A DNA stretch of 64,000 nucleotides from Isoetes taiwanensis (GCA_021234155.1 JAJEKV010000053.1:5176488-5240487), one strand, 5' to 3'. Positions 21,876-36,430 are shown, numbered from the stretch's first letter. The notes: a model not told the origin generated them from the sequence alone. Made by a program: numbers and translations.

Positions 21876-23457
21876 CCCGGGGGTTTCACCCTTAAAATTC
21901 CGTATCAAACATGTGCGTGACTGGGTAGGGGTTTTTTTTCTCCTTACCCGTCTGCATACGGTCCAATTCGGTTTGTATAATTCAAGAAGGGTTATGTTAA
22001 AAAAAAGGAAGGGTTATGTTATGTACAAATTATGAGCCTGGATTTTAAGTCGTCTGGAACACCTTTATTGCTGGATTCTATATGCTCTACATAGCAAAGG
22101 CTTATGGCCTCTATTTATAGATTAAGCCTGTTAAATGCATAATGATTTATGGTGCTGAAGAAAGCTTTTGCAAACTATCTTTTGAGCACGCTGAACTTAA
22201 AAGCAAGGTGGGTATGGTGCAGAATGCTCACACATGGCAAACAGAAAAAGGAGAGTCTCTTGCTCTATTTTATCTACTGATTTACCATTATGCAAGTTTT
22301 TACTTGATGAATTTATTGTTTAAGGTTGAAGGGCGATAAGCCACGAAATTCTTTTGCTTACTTGTTGGTAGCTTAGCATTTTACCCTTCAAAGGCTAACT
22401 TGCTCTGGTTCTATTGCAGGTAACCGGAGTCTCCTCTGCCTCCTTTTAAGGTTTAAATGCATGGAGCGGTCTAAGTGATACGCAAAAAACTACAGTTCAG
22501 AATTGTTATAGCAGATCAAATTTCATGAACAAAAAATAGTTGTTAAGCTATTCAGGTGCTTTCTATTCCCAAGTTTTGTGTGCTACAAATATAGTATCGG
22601 ATATCATACTGAACCAACTAAGGGGAAGTTTAAATATGAGCCGAATGAACATGCTGATAAGACTTCATTGTCTTTTCATTTCAAAGGGTTTGTCTAAATT
22701 TTAAAGGTAACCTTGGTCTATTATATCTCTTTTTAATGGAAAACTATTTTGGAAATGGTGTATGGATCTGATATGATGTCAAGGTACAATTATAACATGT
22801 TGCTACTGTAATTGTTGCATCACTATGAATGGTGATGTGCTAAATAAGGGCATACAGGTTTGGACATCTGTTATTAATGTATACGTTTAAGTTGCATTTG
22901 GAACACCATGTTGTATTTTTTAGTTACAATTATGGGAAGTTAAAACAAGGATTCATTTTCTTGATTACATCTCTAATAATATGTTCTTGAAACAGTACTT
23001 GGTGGATAAAGTATCTAAATTGGACTACATGGAATCCCTATAAGATTATCCTTAATATAAAACATGGAAGATTATCCTTAATATAAAACATGGAACAATC
23101 CCTATAAGATTATCCTTAATATAAAACATGGAACTGATAAGTCTGGCCAGGCTAAGATATCTTGGTCTGTGCTGGATGTCTGGCACTGGTCTTTGGATCA
23201 GGCCCAGGCTTTTTAGAGTCTCCACAAACCATTTTTTCTCTGAATAAGGCGATGCCACAAACTCAAGTACAAGATCGGGGGGTATGTAAAACGTAACATA
23301 GTCCGGGAGTATATCTACGGTAGGGGGCAGGGAAAATGGGTTTTCCTATTTACGTATGTAGGGGTTTTCGACCTCCAAAAGTCATATACAAGGGGTTTTC
23401 TGGTGACCCCTTGCACGCACATGAGGTATCCCCATGTGCCTAGGTGAAACCCCCGGG
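21876..23457. mobile_element. DNA transposon, 15-bp TIR and 8-bp target duplication
   Basis: The terminal inverted repeats are CCCGGGGGTTTCACC (21876-21890) and its exact complement (23443-23457). The element is flanked by identical 8-bp sequences GTCTATTG at 21868-21875 and 23458-23465. Further inward both ends share CATGTGCGTG. Eight-base duplications are typical of hAT elements, but the terminus does not follow the hAT YARNG pattern, so the superfamily is open. Inside are short ORFs (22142-22339 +, 23052-23258 -) without recognised domains, so it is probably non-autonomous at 1582 bp. A truncated relative lies at 8790-9060. The boundaries are well supported. Confidence 0.85.
23030..23135 (+). 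repeat. Three-copy tandem repeat inside the DNA transposon
   Basis: The unit AGATTATCCTTAATATAAAA plus CATGGAA is present three times between about 23042 and 23132. Two copies carry an additional CCCTAT lead. It is probably slippage-generated. Confidence 0.8.
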
Positions 23458-23634
23458 GTCTATTGATGGCTCATGGAGCTAAAAGTATTATTGGCTCAAG
23501 GAGCTAAAAGGGTCTCAAGGAGCTAAAGTGGTCTTTTTACCTTTTAATCCCTCATTGTATATAAGAGCATGCTCTCTTCATAAATATTACATTCATTTTG
23601 GGATTATCTCATATCTCTTGATCTTCTTCTAAAA

Positions 23635-23700
23635 CTAGGAAATTTCCCACCTTCGGTGGGCATTCTATGTGGTTGTACAACAAGAATACAATATCAATAA
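23635..23700 (-). mobile_element. Helitron-like 3' terminus
   Basis: Read on the minus strand, a perfect 6-bp hairpin (23646-23660, CCCACC/GGTGGG) is followed by AAATTTC and CTAG at 23638-23635, with T as the next base. About 40 bases match the terminus at 2315-2350. The element would extend to higher coordinates, but no convincing TC start was found, so only the terminus is annotated. Confidence 0.5.
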
Positions 23701-24295
23701 AATATAATTATGAAACATAATCCTTAAATTATCATATTACAAGTTTGTAGGTAGAGACAATTGACCAAAAAAGAAGGGTGTAAAAAATAGGTATTTTCAA
23801 AACGTCAACGCCACCGCCAGTAACGTTAACCTACGCTATCAACTACCATAAATTTTGCTAGAAAAAATAAGACATGGAAAAGCCCATCATCTTTTCTGAT
23901 TAACTTATATATTTCTTACTGGCGTATGAAGGGATTGCAAATTATAATTCTATCTTGGCATGTGAAGAGATAGCAAATTATAATTCCATCTATCCATTTT
24001 CATTTCTAGAATGATTTTTTTTCTTCCATTCCCTTCTTATCTTCTCTATTGTTGTATCAAGACATGCAGTGCATAGTGCGCAAAGACGGGTTAATGGCGT
24101 TTAATTCTTGCACCATTGTTGAGTAGAGTTCTATACACATAGCATATTTCTATTCTTGTTTATTAGCATCTCCACGAGCCTACCTAATCGTCACATTTTC
24201 CTGATGGGAAAGATCGCTAGCTCTTTTGAAATATATCAGTAAAGTTAGTCTAAAGAACAAATCATAAATGTCTATGGCAGATGGTATTTATGCAT

Positions 24296-26500
<2,205 letters not shown>

Positions 26501-26514
26501 TCGCAAAAAACAAC

Positions 26515-26549
26515 GGGGGGGGGGAGGGGGTCCCGAAGAAGGGGGGGGT
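26515..26549 (+). repeat. G-run cluster
   Basis: Runs of 10, 5 and 8 guanines separated by one to about eleven bases occur within 35 bp. This could form G-quadruplex structures on the plus strand. Confidence 0.8.
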
Positions 26550-26630
26550 AAATTTAATGGTTCAATTTCTTAATATGTTTGATGCCCCTTTCAATGCTTC
26601 GATGTGCTATCTGTTATATACATACAATTA

Positions 26631-28260
26631 CTTAAGCACCTCAAGCTGCCCCCCTGCTGTATAAGAGATTCATCCCGTCCGTCGAAAGTGCGAGATGGAC
26701 GGCCCTGGTGGTGCCACACTGTGATGCCTTGGGTTGGCCCCTTATCTGGGGCTTTTGATCCTGGCCCTCCAAATTCTGAGGTGGCACAATTATGGCCATC
26801 AGATTTGATGGGGCATGCATGGGGGCATGCACCACATTCCCAGACCGTTAGATCGAAAGGGGAGGATAAATCCTGGCCCTTGATTTTTGTGAGGAAGGTG
26901 CAAGGAAGGTGTCAAAAAGTGGATTTGGTGTAGCAGATCTTAACCGTTAGATCAAAAGGTGAGCATAAATCCTAGCCATTAACCTTTTAATATTAAATTG
27001 ATTTTTTTTTTAAAGGGGGTGAGGTGGCATCCTCATTAATAAAAAAAGGTAATGAGGTGGCAAAACATTTTGAATGAACTTTCTAGGAAGCTTCCTTTGG
27101 TTTAATCGCCTTGAAAGGCACGTAGCTTGTATTAGAGGGGTCGGATGAAGGTGGGACCCACGCCATTAGATTCCTCTCATCGAGAGCTTTCCAATGAGTG
27201 TGTTTTGACACTATTTTGTCGCAGCTACAGCCAACGTGATCGAACACTAAGAATCTTTTTGGAATCTTCAAGTTTCAAGGAATCTATGGTAAGTTGAAGG
27301 AATCTAGAAGAATCTTTATAGAATCTTGGGGAATCTAGAGGAGTATCAAGAGAATCTTAGAGAATCTATGGGAATCCCAAGAGAGCATCTTTGAGAATGT
27401 AAGGGAATCTAAGGGAATCTTAATAAAATCTTTAAGAATCTAGAGGAATCTTGGGGAGTTTATAGGAATCTTCATAGAATCTATGGGAACTACAGGAATC
27501 TCAAGCAAATCTATAGGCATCTCAAGCGTTTCTTTGGGACTCTAGGGGAATCTTGATAAAATCTTTAAGATACTTAAGCACCTCAAGCTGCCCCCCTGCT
27601 GTATAAGAGATTCATCTCGTCCGTCGAAAGTGCGAGATGGACGGCCCTGGTGGTGCCACACTGTGATGCCTTGGGTTGGCCCCTTATTTGGTGCTTTTGA
27701 TCCTGGCCCTCCAAATTCTGAGGTGGCACAATTATGGCCATCAGATTTGATGGGGGCATACATGGGGGCATGCACCACATTCCCAGACCGTTAGATCGAA
27801 AGGAGAGGATAAATCCTGGCCCTTGATTTTTGTGAGGAAGGTGCAAGGAAGGTGTCAAAAAGTGAATTTGGTGTAGCAGATCTTAACCGTTACATCAAAA
27901 GGTGAGCATAAATCCTAGCCATTAACCTTTTAATATTAAATTGATTTTTTTTTAAAGGGGGTGAGGTGGCACCCCCATTAATGAGGTGGCAAAACATTTA
28001 TGAATGGACTTTCTAGGAAGCTTCCTTTGGTTTAATCGGTTTGGAAGGCACGTAGCTTGCATTAGAATGGTCGGATGAAGGTGGGACCCACGCCATTAGA
28101 TTCCTCTCATCGAGAGCTTTCCAATGAGTGGTGCTTTGACACTATTTTGTCGCAGCTACAGCCAACGTGATCGAACACTAAGAATCTTTTTGGAATCTTC
28201 AAGTTTCAAGGAATCTATGGTAAGTTGAAGGAATCTAGGAGAATCTTTATACCCTTAGAG
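26631..28260 (+). repeat. Direct duplication of a ~700-bp repeat unit
   Basis: The block starting CTTAAGCACCTCAAGCTGCC at about 26631 recurs at about 27569 with very high similarity, including the GTCCGTCGAAAGTGCGAGAT, GATGGGG-CATACATGGGGGCATG and GATCTTAACCGTTA segments. Both copies run into a GAATCT array. The offset is about 938 bp. A diverged inverted relative occurs at 44220-44760. Matching ORFs in both copies reflect the duplication and are not supported as genes. Confidence 0.85.
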
Positions 28261-29460
28261 AATCTATGGGAATCCCAAGAGAGCATCTTTGAGAATGTAA
28301 GGGAATCTAAGGGAATCTTAATAAAATCTTTAAGAATCTAGGGGAATCTTGATAAAATCTTGGGGAGTCTAGGGGAATCTTCATAGAATCTATGGGAACT
28401 AGAGGAATCTCAAGCATAGAGCATCTTAGGGAGTCTCAAATGGATCTTTGGGAATCTGGGAGAATCTAAAGGAATCTTCATAAAATCTTTAAGAATCTAT
28501 AGGAATCTAGATGGAATTTTGAAGAATCTTGGGGAATCTTAATAAAATCTAGGGGAATCTCTGTAAAATCTTAAGAATCTAAGGGAGTCTTTGTAGAACA
28601 TTAAGAATCTAAGAGAATCTAGGAGAATTTAAGAAAATCTCAGGAGAATCTTTGGAAATCTAGGGGAATCTTCCTAAAATTTGTGAGAATCTAAGGGAAT
28701 CTTGATGGAATATTAGAGAATCTAAGAGAATCTTCATAGAATCTTGAAGAATCTACGAGAATCTTCATAGAATCTTCGGGAACCTGGAGGAATCATGGGA
28801 TAATCTTTGAGAATCTAGGTGAATATTAGGGAATCTTAAGAGAATTCTATGGAAATCTAAGGGAATCTAAGGAAATTGTCATAAAATTTTTAAGAATATA
28901 TTGGAATGTAGATAGAATCTTGGAGAACCTATGGAAATCTTAATAAAATTTAGGGGAATCTCCGTAAAATCTTAAGAATCTAGGGGAATCTTTATAGAAT
29001 CTTAAAGAATCTAAGAGGAAATCTAAGGGTATCTACGAGAATCTTAGTGCAATGGAAAATCTAGGGGAATCTTCATAGGATCTTAGAGAATCTAGAGGAA
29101 TCTCAAGAGAATCTTAGGTATTCTAGGGGAATCTTTATAGAATCTTGGGAAATCTAAGAGAATCTACATGGTTCAAGAGAGAAGCTTTGAGAATGTAAGG
29201 GAATCTTGATAAAATCTTTAAGAACCTAGAGGAATCTAGGGGAATCTTCCTAGGATCTTAGAGAATCTAGAGGAATCTCAAGAGAATCTTAGGGATTCTA
29301 GGAGAATTTTTATAGAATCTTGGGAAATCTAAGAGAATCTGAATGGATTCTTGGAAAATCTAAAGGAATCTTGGGATAATCTTTGAAAACCTAGGGGAAT
29401 CTCAAGAGAATCTAAATCTAGGCTAATCTTCAGAAATCTAGGGGAATCTTTCACGCTGGA
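27240..29460 (+). repeat. Degenerate GAATCT tandem array
   Basis: Hundreds of copies of GAATCT, each followed by 4-6 variable bases (commonly AGGG, TTCATA or TTGGG), run for over 2 kb with an average spacing of about 10-12 bp. The second copy of the 700-bp unit interrupts the array at 27569-28150. Longer sub-repeats are visible, for example blocks near 29060 and 29250. The array ends near 29460 and 29460-29640 is AT-rich with nothing recognised. There are no long ORFs. Confidence 0.85.
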
Positions 29461-29644
29461 TCTGTTTTGAAAGGTCGGCTTCATGCAGTCCCTCATATTA
29501 CAAACACTTGTATGAATATATTATTATTAATAAGCTACATAGTCTGTATGGAATAAATTTATATGTTGTATGAAATATGTGTGAATGTTGTACGAAATGT
29601 GTACAAAAATTTAAAAAAACAAAGATGGGCTAGGGGCCTTCTGC

Positions 29645-29832
29645 ATGTCGAGCAATCAGACAATTGCAGTCTCACAGTGGGCATCAGGTATTAATTTCAA
29701 CAACAGAGTCTTTTATTCTATATATGAGCTGGAACGTGAGTGTAGACTTGACCTGCCAAAGGCGCCAAGTTTTGCCAACATATTTTTGGTTTTGGTTTCA
29801 CGATCCAACTGCAGACTTGGACAAGTGGTGGT
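29645..29832 (+). other. Unrecognised ORF cut by the Ty3/gypsy element
   Basis: Two overlapping plus-strand frames (from 29645 and 29664) are open up to the retrotransposon insertion at 29833. After removal of the element and one target copy, one frame continues a short way past 40910. I do not recognise the product. Confidence 0.25.
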
Positions 29833-30420
29833 TGTTTGGGGTCTGGGTTCGGGAACTCCTGGAAGACAGCCCTCTGTGAGGACCCGTGGATCTAACAGGA
29901 GAGTCCGGGGGACTATGTCACGCGGGATTTGCAAGAAGAGAAGAAAAAGAAGGAAACAGGACAAATAAGAGAAATATGATAAGCTTCCTTGATATCAATG
30001 ATGAAAATACATGAGCTCTCGCAATAGAGAGAAAACTGAAAGGAGACAAGACTCAAAACTCATCTAAAAACTTATGTGCTAACTCTACTCATATATATAG
30101 TACAATGGCCTTGGGCCCAATATAGACACTGGACCGATCTCGGTCTGGAGCTCTCGGAAGGGAGGCCCGACGGTGAGGAATGTTGGCGGTGCCTCTTGAA
30201 GTGCCTAGAATCCCGGGACGCCGACGAGGCGGTGACGTGCCTTCACTTGTCCGAAGGGCGCCTCTTGTTGGATACCACGTGCTTTGATCGCGTGGTCCGG
30301 CCGCTTGGTCTTCTCAAGGAGTTTTGGATGTCCACCCGACCCGACCGGGAGGATCCTTGAGCTTGACCCGGTCTGTCAGATGCATGAATAGTCCTGCACT
30401 GTGAGGCACAGGGACTAACA
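29833..30420 (-). repeat. 3' LTR (588 bp)
   Basis: On the plus strand it begins TGTTTGGGG and ends GGACTAACA. It carries a TATATATA box seen on the minus strand (near 30098), as expected for an LTR promoter. The central part is patchily diverged from the other LTR while its ends are almost identical. Confidence 0.93.
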
Positions 30421-30430
30421 CTCCCCCACC
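30421..30430 (-). promoter_or_regulatory. Polypurine tract
   Basis: The minus-strand sequence GGTGGGGGAG immediately precedes the TGTTAGTCC start of the 3' LTR. This is the position where plus-strand DNA synthesis is primed in LTR retrotransposons, and it confirms the orientation. Confidence 0.8.
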
Positions 30431-30539
30431 AAACGACACTCCCGAGTGAAGAAAAAGGAGGAAGCGTTTGGAGGGGAAGCCATCTGTGCGAAAGTGATCC
30501 TCACGGGAGTGAGGACGGGCACCATTATGGTAACCGGGC

Positions 30540-33500
30540 TTATGAGATCTGGCGTGATTGAAGAGCTTGAGGAGTGTTTTGGCCAAGGGCGGGGATCGGC
30601 ATCAATAAGAAAGCCAGAGCGGACCATGTCTTCAAAGGGCAGCGTGGGGCCTCAAGAAATGTACCGACATTCCATGAGGAGACAGTCCGAATTAAAGGCA
30701 CCGACTGACCGGCATTTGGATTGCGTACGAAAAAAATGGGACGCCGCCGCCGATTTAAGGAGCTTAGCAAAATGCATTTGAGAGCAGCGCAAAATCCCGC
30801 TTTGAGGATGGACAAGGATCGTGTGAGGTGGAGGCATTCGCAAGAAGGTGTCGAGACCATGAAAGCGATCCGCTGGCCGTTGCCAACCACGCCATTAGCA
30901 ATGTAGATCCAATTGGTGGTGTTGTCCGTGAGTGGCACCTTCTTCCCAATGTGAGCGGCGAACAAAACGTGGATCCCACCGAGATCCGGCCGAGATCCGA
31001 GGTGGTGTCCGACCGCATGACCATCCATGACTTTGGTCCAAAAAGGAAGGCGCCAATCGAAGTCAGAACCCGGGCGTGGAGGTGCGCCTGAGGGAAGCAT
31101 AGGGAGAAGGAACCATGCCCGGGTGGGTTGCCGAAGCGGTCTCCCCGACCCGCCCGACAAGATCCGGATCAAGAGCCCGACACCAACGATCCCAAAAGAA
31201 GCAGAGAGCCGAGAGTTGACAGAGGGCTATCCCATCCCGCGGGGACCGTCTTGCTATCCAACGTGAGCTTGTGGCGGTGATTGTAACCCGGTGAGGCTGC
31301 ATATAAATTTGTGCATAGGGAAGATCCCCGGGATGTCCTAGATACTTCGATTTGTTGCAGCTTCGGGCTTGAAGAGAGATAAATGGTTGGCAAGCTCGGG
31401 CATGTACTCCCTCGATGAAGAGTTTGGGTCCGGAAAGCAGGATCCGCAAGATATGGATTGTTATCCTGAAGCACCCATTGCACAGTGGGGTCACCCTGGA
31501 AAAGCTGGCGTGGCCCATTTCCAAAGTGTTCCTGTGTATCACCCAGATAGAAATCATGAAAGATGTAAGCCATGGGCTGAACCACTCTGAAGGTGATAAA
31601 GTCTGGATCGGCACAGTGTATGAGATCAAAGACGACAAGGGCACAACACAACCCTTTGTCTTCAATGGAGAGTTCGCCAACCAGAAGAAAATCCGACCGC
31701 CGGGGAATATCCCCGGGGCCATCGGCCGCATGCCACTTCAAAGGAAGAGGTGGCGCCGAGCAACCACATAATCGTGATAAGCGTGAGGGAACTGAAGTCA
31801 ACGGGCATTCTCAGGAAGAATGGCAAGTATGGGCGCCAAGTTTTGCTTGAGCCTCATCGCCAGATCAATAGCTTCTTTGCGAATTTGTTGTTCGAGATCG
31901 CGGATGGACCGGGTTGTCCCTTTCGAAAGCGGCCGGCGGATCGGGTCACGGACCCGTTTCTGAGAAGTGTTGACCTGGGAGGAAGATTTCCCCGGTGTAT
32001 TGAGACGAAGCACGGCAATCTCCGCGTCATCCAGTATCTTCTGTTTCTGCACCTCTGTAAGCTGATCTTGAAGAGAGGTGAGCTGAGAGGTGCGGTAGAA
32101 AGCCGAGCCGTCAAGGAGGCGAATTTGAGCCGCCCGGGCTGAAAGATTTTGAACTTGAGTGCTGAAATTTTCACACAGTTCGGAGTACAAGGCATTGAGT
32201 TTAGCAATATCTGCGTCCTTGGTACTCAGGAGAGCGGCTTTGGACTTGTTGTGCTCCAATAAAGTCTGAATTTCTGACTGGAGCTGAGCCTGTTGATCTG
32301 CGAGTTGGCTGACTTGAGCTTGTGTACTTTTGAGATCTGCATGAGCCTGTAAGAGAGCTTCATGCTTGACTTGAAGTTTGGCCTCCAAAGTTGCAACTTG
32401 GGCAGTTGCAGCTTGAAGGTCCTGGTGTACCGCATCAGAGGCCTCTAGTGCCCGTTGAACCCCGCTCATAAGAGCGTCTTGGGATTCTTGTAACTTGAGA
32501 GCAGCAGCTTGAGCATCCTGCTGATACTGATACAACAACTGACGAGGGTGTTGTGGTGGTGGAGCTTGCTGTTGCCTGGTTTGGGATGTTTGGGAAAAAT
32601 GGTGTGAAGTGGATGGTGTAGCGGAGGAGGAGACAGTGACATGGGTGTGACTGTGGACATGACCAGTGGAAGACGGGCGTGAAGTGCCAACTTGGTGAGT
32701 GATTGGAAGGGAGCGCTGAGTGGAATTATGAGAATTTGGTGGTGTGGGAGGGAAGTAATGACGGATGAGGGCTTGAAAGTGGCCTCCCACAGAAACTTCA
32801 GAAATGGAAGTGGTACCCCGAAGGCGGTCCATTTCTTGGAGAAGACGATAGAACATCATTTGGGGCCAATCTATGTGGTGTTTGGAGTGTGTAGCAGTGA
32901 GGACCAGGTTATAGAAAGGCTTATTGATATGGGTGTTCTTGATAGAATACCCAAGGAATTTTCGCCACAGAAATTTAACAAAGGTTTCGCGGAGGCTTTG
33001 TCGATATTGGTCCGGCGATGGACATTGGCATGATAAGCAAAGTGCACCAAACTCGCGGACATCGAGATCCCAGATAGCGCACCATGATACACAGGGGGTG
33101 CAAGGGAATATGAAATACCTCAGAAATCAAATGTTGAGTCAACGAAATAGTGGTGCCATCGACTACGTTGGTGTAACCTTGCGGCTATTAACGATATTGG
33201 CGATGAACCGCCTAACTGGGTCGATTTGGAGCCGAAGTTCCATTTGAGAGAATTCGTAAAGCCGGTGTCGCTCAGCCGACTTCTTTATTTGGGCCAACAA
33301 GGGCTTCCGCGGAAAAGTGGGCGCCAAGAAGGATACGATGCAAAAGGGCCGGATCCTTGGGAGCAAAAGTAGCTTGAAGTGTAGAAAATCTTGGGGCAGC
33401 CATGGAAATGATGTGCGTAAACGAAGAGGGATGCCAAAGGCGGAAGACGAAAAAGTCGAGAACCGGAGGATAAAGGCGCAGAGGAACGAAAAATGTTTGT

Positions 33501-33740
33501 TTTAGGGCGCACAACCGGAGGCTTAAGAGGTATGAAGAGTGCGAAACCGGAACCGTTGATGGTGCGGGTGTCAAAAGATGTCAAGAAGGGTATTGAGAGG
33601 CAAAATTTGGCTAAGTCCCAAAACGTAAGGGAGAAGCAATGAACGGTGAGGATGAGACGGGAAAGAAAGATCGGATGTGACAGATGGCAAAGGACACCCA
33701 TTAATGTTCGACGGGCGTGAAAAGAAGGAATGGCATTCAA
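30540..33740 (-). pseudogene. Additional retrotransposon ORF with long coiled coil
   Basis: Between integrase and the 3' LTR lie 3.2 kb of sense-strand open stretches. The clearest is 32859-31798 (353 codons). It has a Ser/Thr/Pro/His-rich N-terminal part followed by a Gln/Ala/Leu-rich coiled coil (roughly residues 110-270) and a basic C-terminus. Upstream frames (33740-33100) contain VDGTTISLTQHLISEVFHIP, which resembles the N-terminal domain of putative plant transposon proteins found in some plant gypsy elements (recalled, not searched). Frameshifts join the parts. Downstream frames (31801-30540) are open but unrecognised. No transmembrane segments typical of an envelope protein stand out. 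A structural or chromatin-targeting role is possible; the function is unknown. Confidence 0.6.
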
Positions 33741-34430
33741 TGTGGCAACTCAAGTGGGATATCATTAAAAGGAATGTGTCGAAGGTACCATGGCTAGATA
33801 TGCGGGGGGAGAAAAGATTCTCATTTTAGAAACAAAATTTTGCATTGCAAAAACACGTTGGCGATTTAGGTGATTGGTCCACGCCGACAAGGAGTGCCTC
33901 AGTGGGCTATATAAGACTAACCGAGAGGAACGAAGGCATCCGATGGCGCCGCGATGGCCGCGGCCGGCTTGAACGAAGACCGCACAATGCCCACTAACCG
34001 CCGAGTGGATCACTTGCAAGATGAATTGTTGCGGATCTTCGGCGCTGCCACAACCGTGGCATTCGAATGAGCCGTGGTGTGCCGGGATGGCTGAACATCC
34101 GACCAAGACCAACGGGATGGAGGTGGTTCTCGCACCTTATTTGGGATCGGGGAAAGTAACCTTTACCATCTCCCCGCGCAAGATTACCTCGCCCAACCCG
34201 GAGTAGGGGTTTGGCCTCTTAGGACTTAGTAGATAGGGCTCGAGCCCGTTTTTTTGTATATAGGGCAAAGGCTATATGAAAATAGCTGAATGCGCCCACA
34301 TTTTGTAAAAATCTCCACTATAATATAATATACCGCCTTTCTAGTCACTTTACGTGGTGTTTGCTTCTTGAACTGTCTCATTGTGTTGATGTGCACTTTC
34401 GTGTGATGAAATGCTTTGAGGCGAAAACCA

Positions 34431-35530
34431 TTAACCAATGTAGGTAATGGAGTGCCATCTAACTTCGGCTAGTTGGAAAACGCTTTGGTCTAACCACTTG
34501 AACAATTTGATAAGGGCCAAGCCAACAAAACTTGAGTTTACCCGAAAATTTTTGTACACGGAATCATAAAGAAGAACCAAATCTCCTTCTTTGAATGTTT
34601 TTGTCTTCAAACGTTTGTCATGTAAAGATTTTTGCAACTGTTGTCCATGAAGAACACGAATATAAGCATCCCTTGAAGTTCATCCAACCGTTTCTAATTG
34701 ATAGACCCGTTCTTTGAGTGCGGCGGTGGATTATGAGATTAGCCGGTTGAAAAGCGGAGTGTTGGAAGGATGTATTCAAACGGCATGAGAGCTTCCCGAC
34801 CATAAACCAATTTAAAAGGGCGTGACCAGTAGCAATCTTGAAACAAATATTGTAGGCCCAAAGAACGGTGGGAAGTTTTTGTCCGCCAATCGTGCGGGAA
34901 GCGTCACAAATTTTCTTGAGAATGGTGACCGAGTTTTGTTGGTGCTTTACGCCAACCCATTGCCTTGAGGATAGTAAGGTGTGCTCTTGTGATGATGTAT
35001 CGAGATAATCCGCCGCCTCCTTGATAGTATGATTGATGAAATGAACACCACGGGCCAATCGACCAGCTCAGGTGGGGCACCGAATCGCGTGATAATTTGT
35101 TGATAGAGGACTCTAGCCGTGCTTTTGCTGCGGTGTTATGCGGAAGTGCACAAACTTCCGCCCATTTGGTGGCGTGAAGTCGGTGAGAACGGGAGAATGT
35201 ATCGGCACGAAAGTGTGCCGCGCAGAGATCTATAGGTCCCACAAAGTCCATTCCCCATTTGGTCAAGGGAAGTGGCGCGGTGACCGGCCAAGGGAAGAGC
35301 GCCACGCGTCGGGGCGCCCCACCACCGGGCAAGCGTCACACGTCTTGGCGTGGGCGTGAGCATCTTTGAAGAGCGTGGGCCAATAATACCCTGGGCTAGA
35401 AGGATTTTTCGATGCCGTGGTGTCACCATGAAAATGACCACCACCGAGCCCTTGATGAGCTTCTCGAACAATGTCCGGAACTTCATGAGGTAGAACATGC
35501 GTCGAAGGATGGTGTCCTTACCCTTTTGTA
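34431..35530 (-). pseudogene. Ty3/gypsy integrase, frameshifted
   Basis: A zinc-binding HHCC region with a CDAC segment is readable near 35300-35490. The catalytic core start WGMDFVGP follows at about 35240-35265, then a stretch with GVHFINHTI (about 35025-35050) and WAYN (about 34850). The C-terminal domain reads LKTKTFKEGDLVLLYD at 34550-34610. The integrase would insert the cDNA copy. At least three frameshifts break it. Confidence 0.85.
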
Positions 35531-35685
35531 GAGATGTCCCGCAACCATGGTGTAGTCCACGGACCTCTGAGAAATTGATGGCGACGGGATTGTCGCTTGG
35601 CGGAGAGAGCCGCCTCGCCTTCGGTGGAAGAGCACCGTGAGGAGGTACCGCTGAAAATCATGGAACCAATGTGGTGTTGCAGTGA

Positions 35686-36430
35686 CTAAAAAAGAGCTTG
35701 AGCATCGGGAAAGGCGTCTCGAGACCCCGGGCCATGGATCATCCTGCGGTGGATGCGTGAAAGATAATCGGAACAACATGAGATTTGCCCGCCTTTATGA
35801 ACGATTTCAAAAGGAGCAAATTCTTGGAGAAGAAGGACCCAACGAAAGCAATGCGGCGGTGGCGTGGACTTGTTGATCAAATAGAGGGAGTGCTTGGTGG
35901 TCCACAAAGAACTTGATTTGACTGCCCAAAAGGTAATGACCGGAAGCGTTGGACCACGTAAAATGAGACCCAAAGCTTCACGCTCCGTGGCGAGAATAGT
36001 TATTTCGCCAGAAGTGAGTTTTCTACCGGGTAGCGATTTGGTTTGTCGGTGGCATCATATTCTTGAGAAAGAACAGCTCCAATAGCAAACCGGAGACATC
36101 GACATGAACGCGGAAAGGGCTTGTCCCATTGAGGAGGAACGAGAACCGGTGCACGAGTAAGCAAAAGCTTCAAACCGTTGGAAGCGGCTTCACTGGGAAT
36201 TCCAAGCCCGTGTGGATTAAGATCACCGTGAGTTTATGAATGGGATCCGCAATGGTCGCCCGATCCGTATGAAGGTGGAGTAATAATTGACCTTTCCCAG
36301 GAAAGAGCGTGTCTCCTTGATATTGGCCGGTGCTTGAGCCTTGAGCACCTGGCCCGATTTTGGCGGGATCGGTGGTGATTCCCGCTGGCGACAACATGGC
36401 CTAACAGAACACACGGGTGACCTTAAAAGG
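35686..36430 (-). pseudogene. Ty3/gypsy RNase H region
   Basis: The minus-strand frame at 35973-35686 contains an LYLINKS segment and RWVLLLQEFAPFEIVHKGG followed by DYLSRI. This is the classical end of the gypsy RNase H domain, just before the integrase. The part toward 36430, which links it to reverse transcriptase, is readable only across frameshifts. Confidence 0.8.

Noticed and set aside
27542..27858. Minus-strand ORFs duplicated at 26641-26835
   Set aside because: The similarity is explained by the direct DNA duplication. No protein features are present, and the inverted copy at 44.2 kb does not preserve a frame.
27240..29460. CRISPR-like array
   Set aside because: The repeated motif is only 6 bp with irregular short spacers, and the genome is a plant one, so it is a degenerate tandem repeat.
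29916..30420. Shorter LTR limits starting at TGTCACG
   Set aside because: Homology between the two LTRs extends upstream to TGTTTGGGG. Only the longer limits give identical 5-bp flanks (GTGGT).
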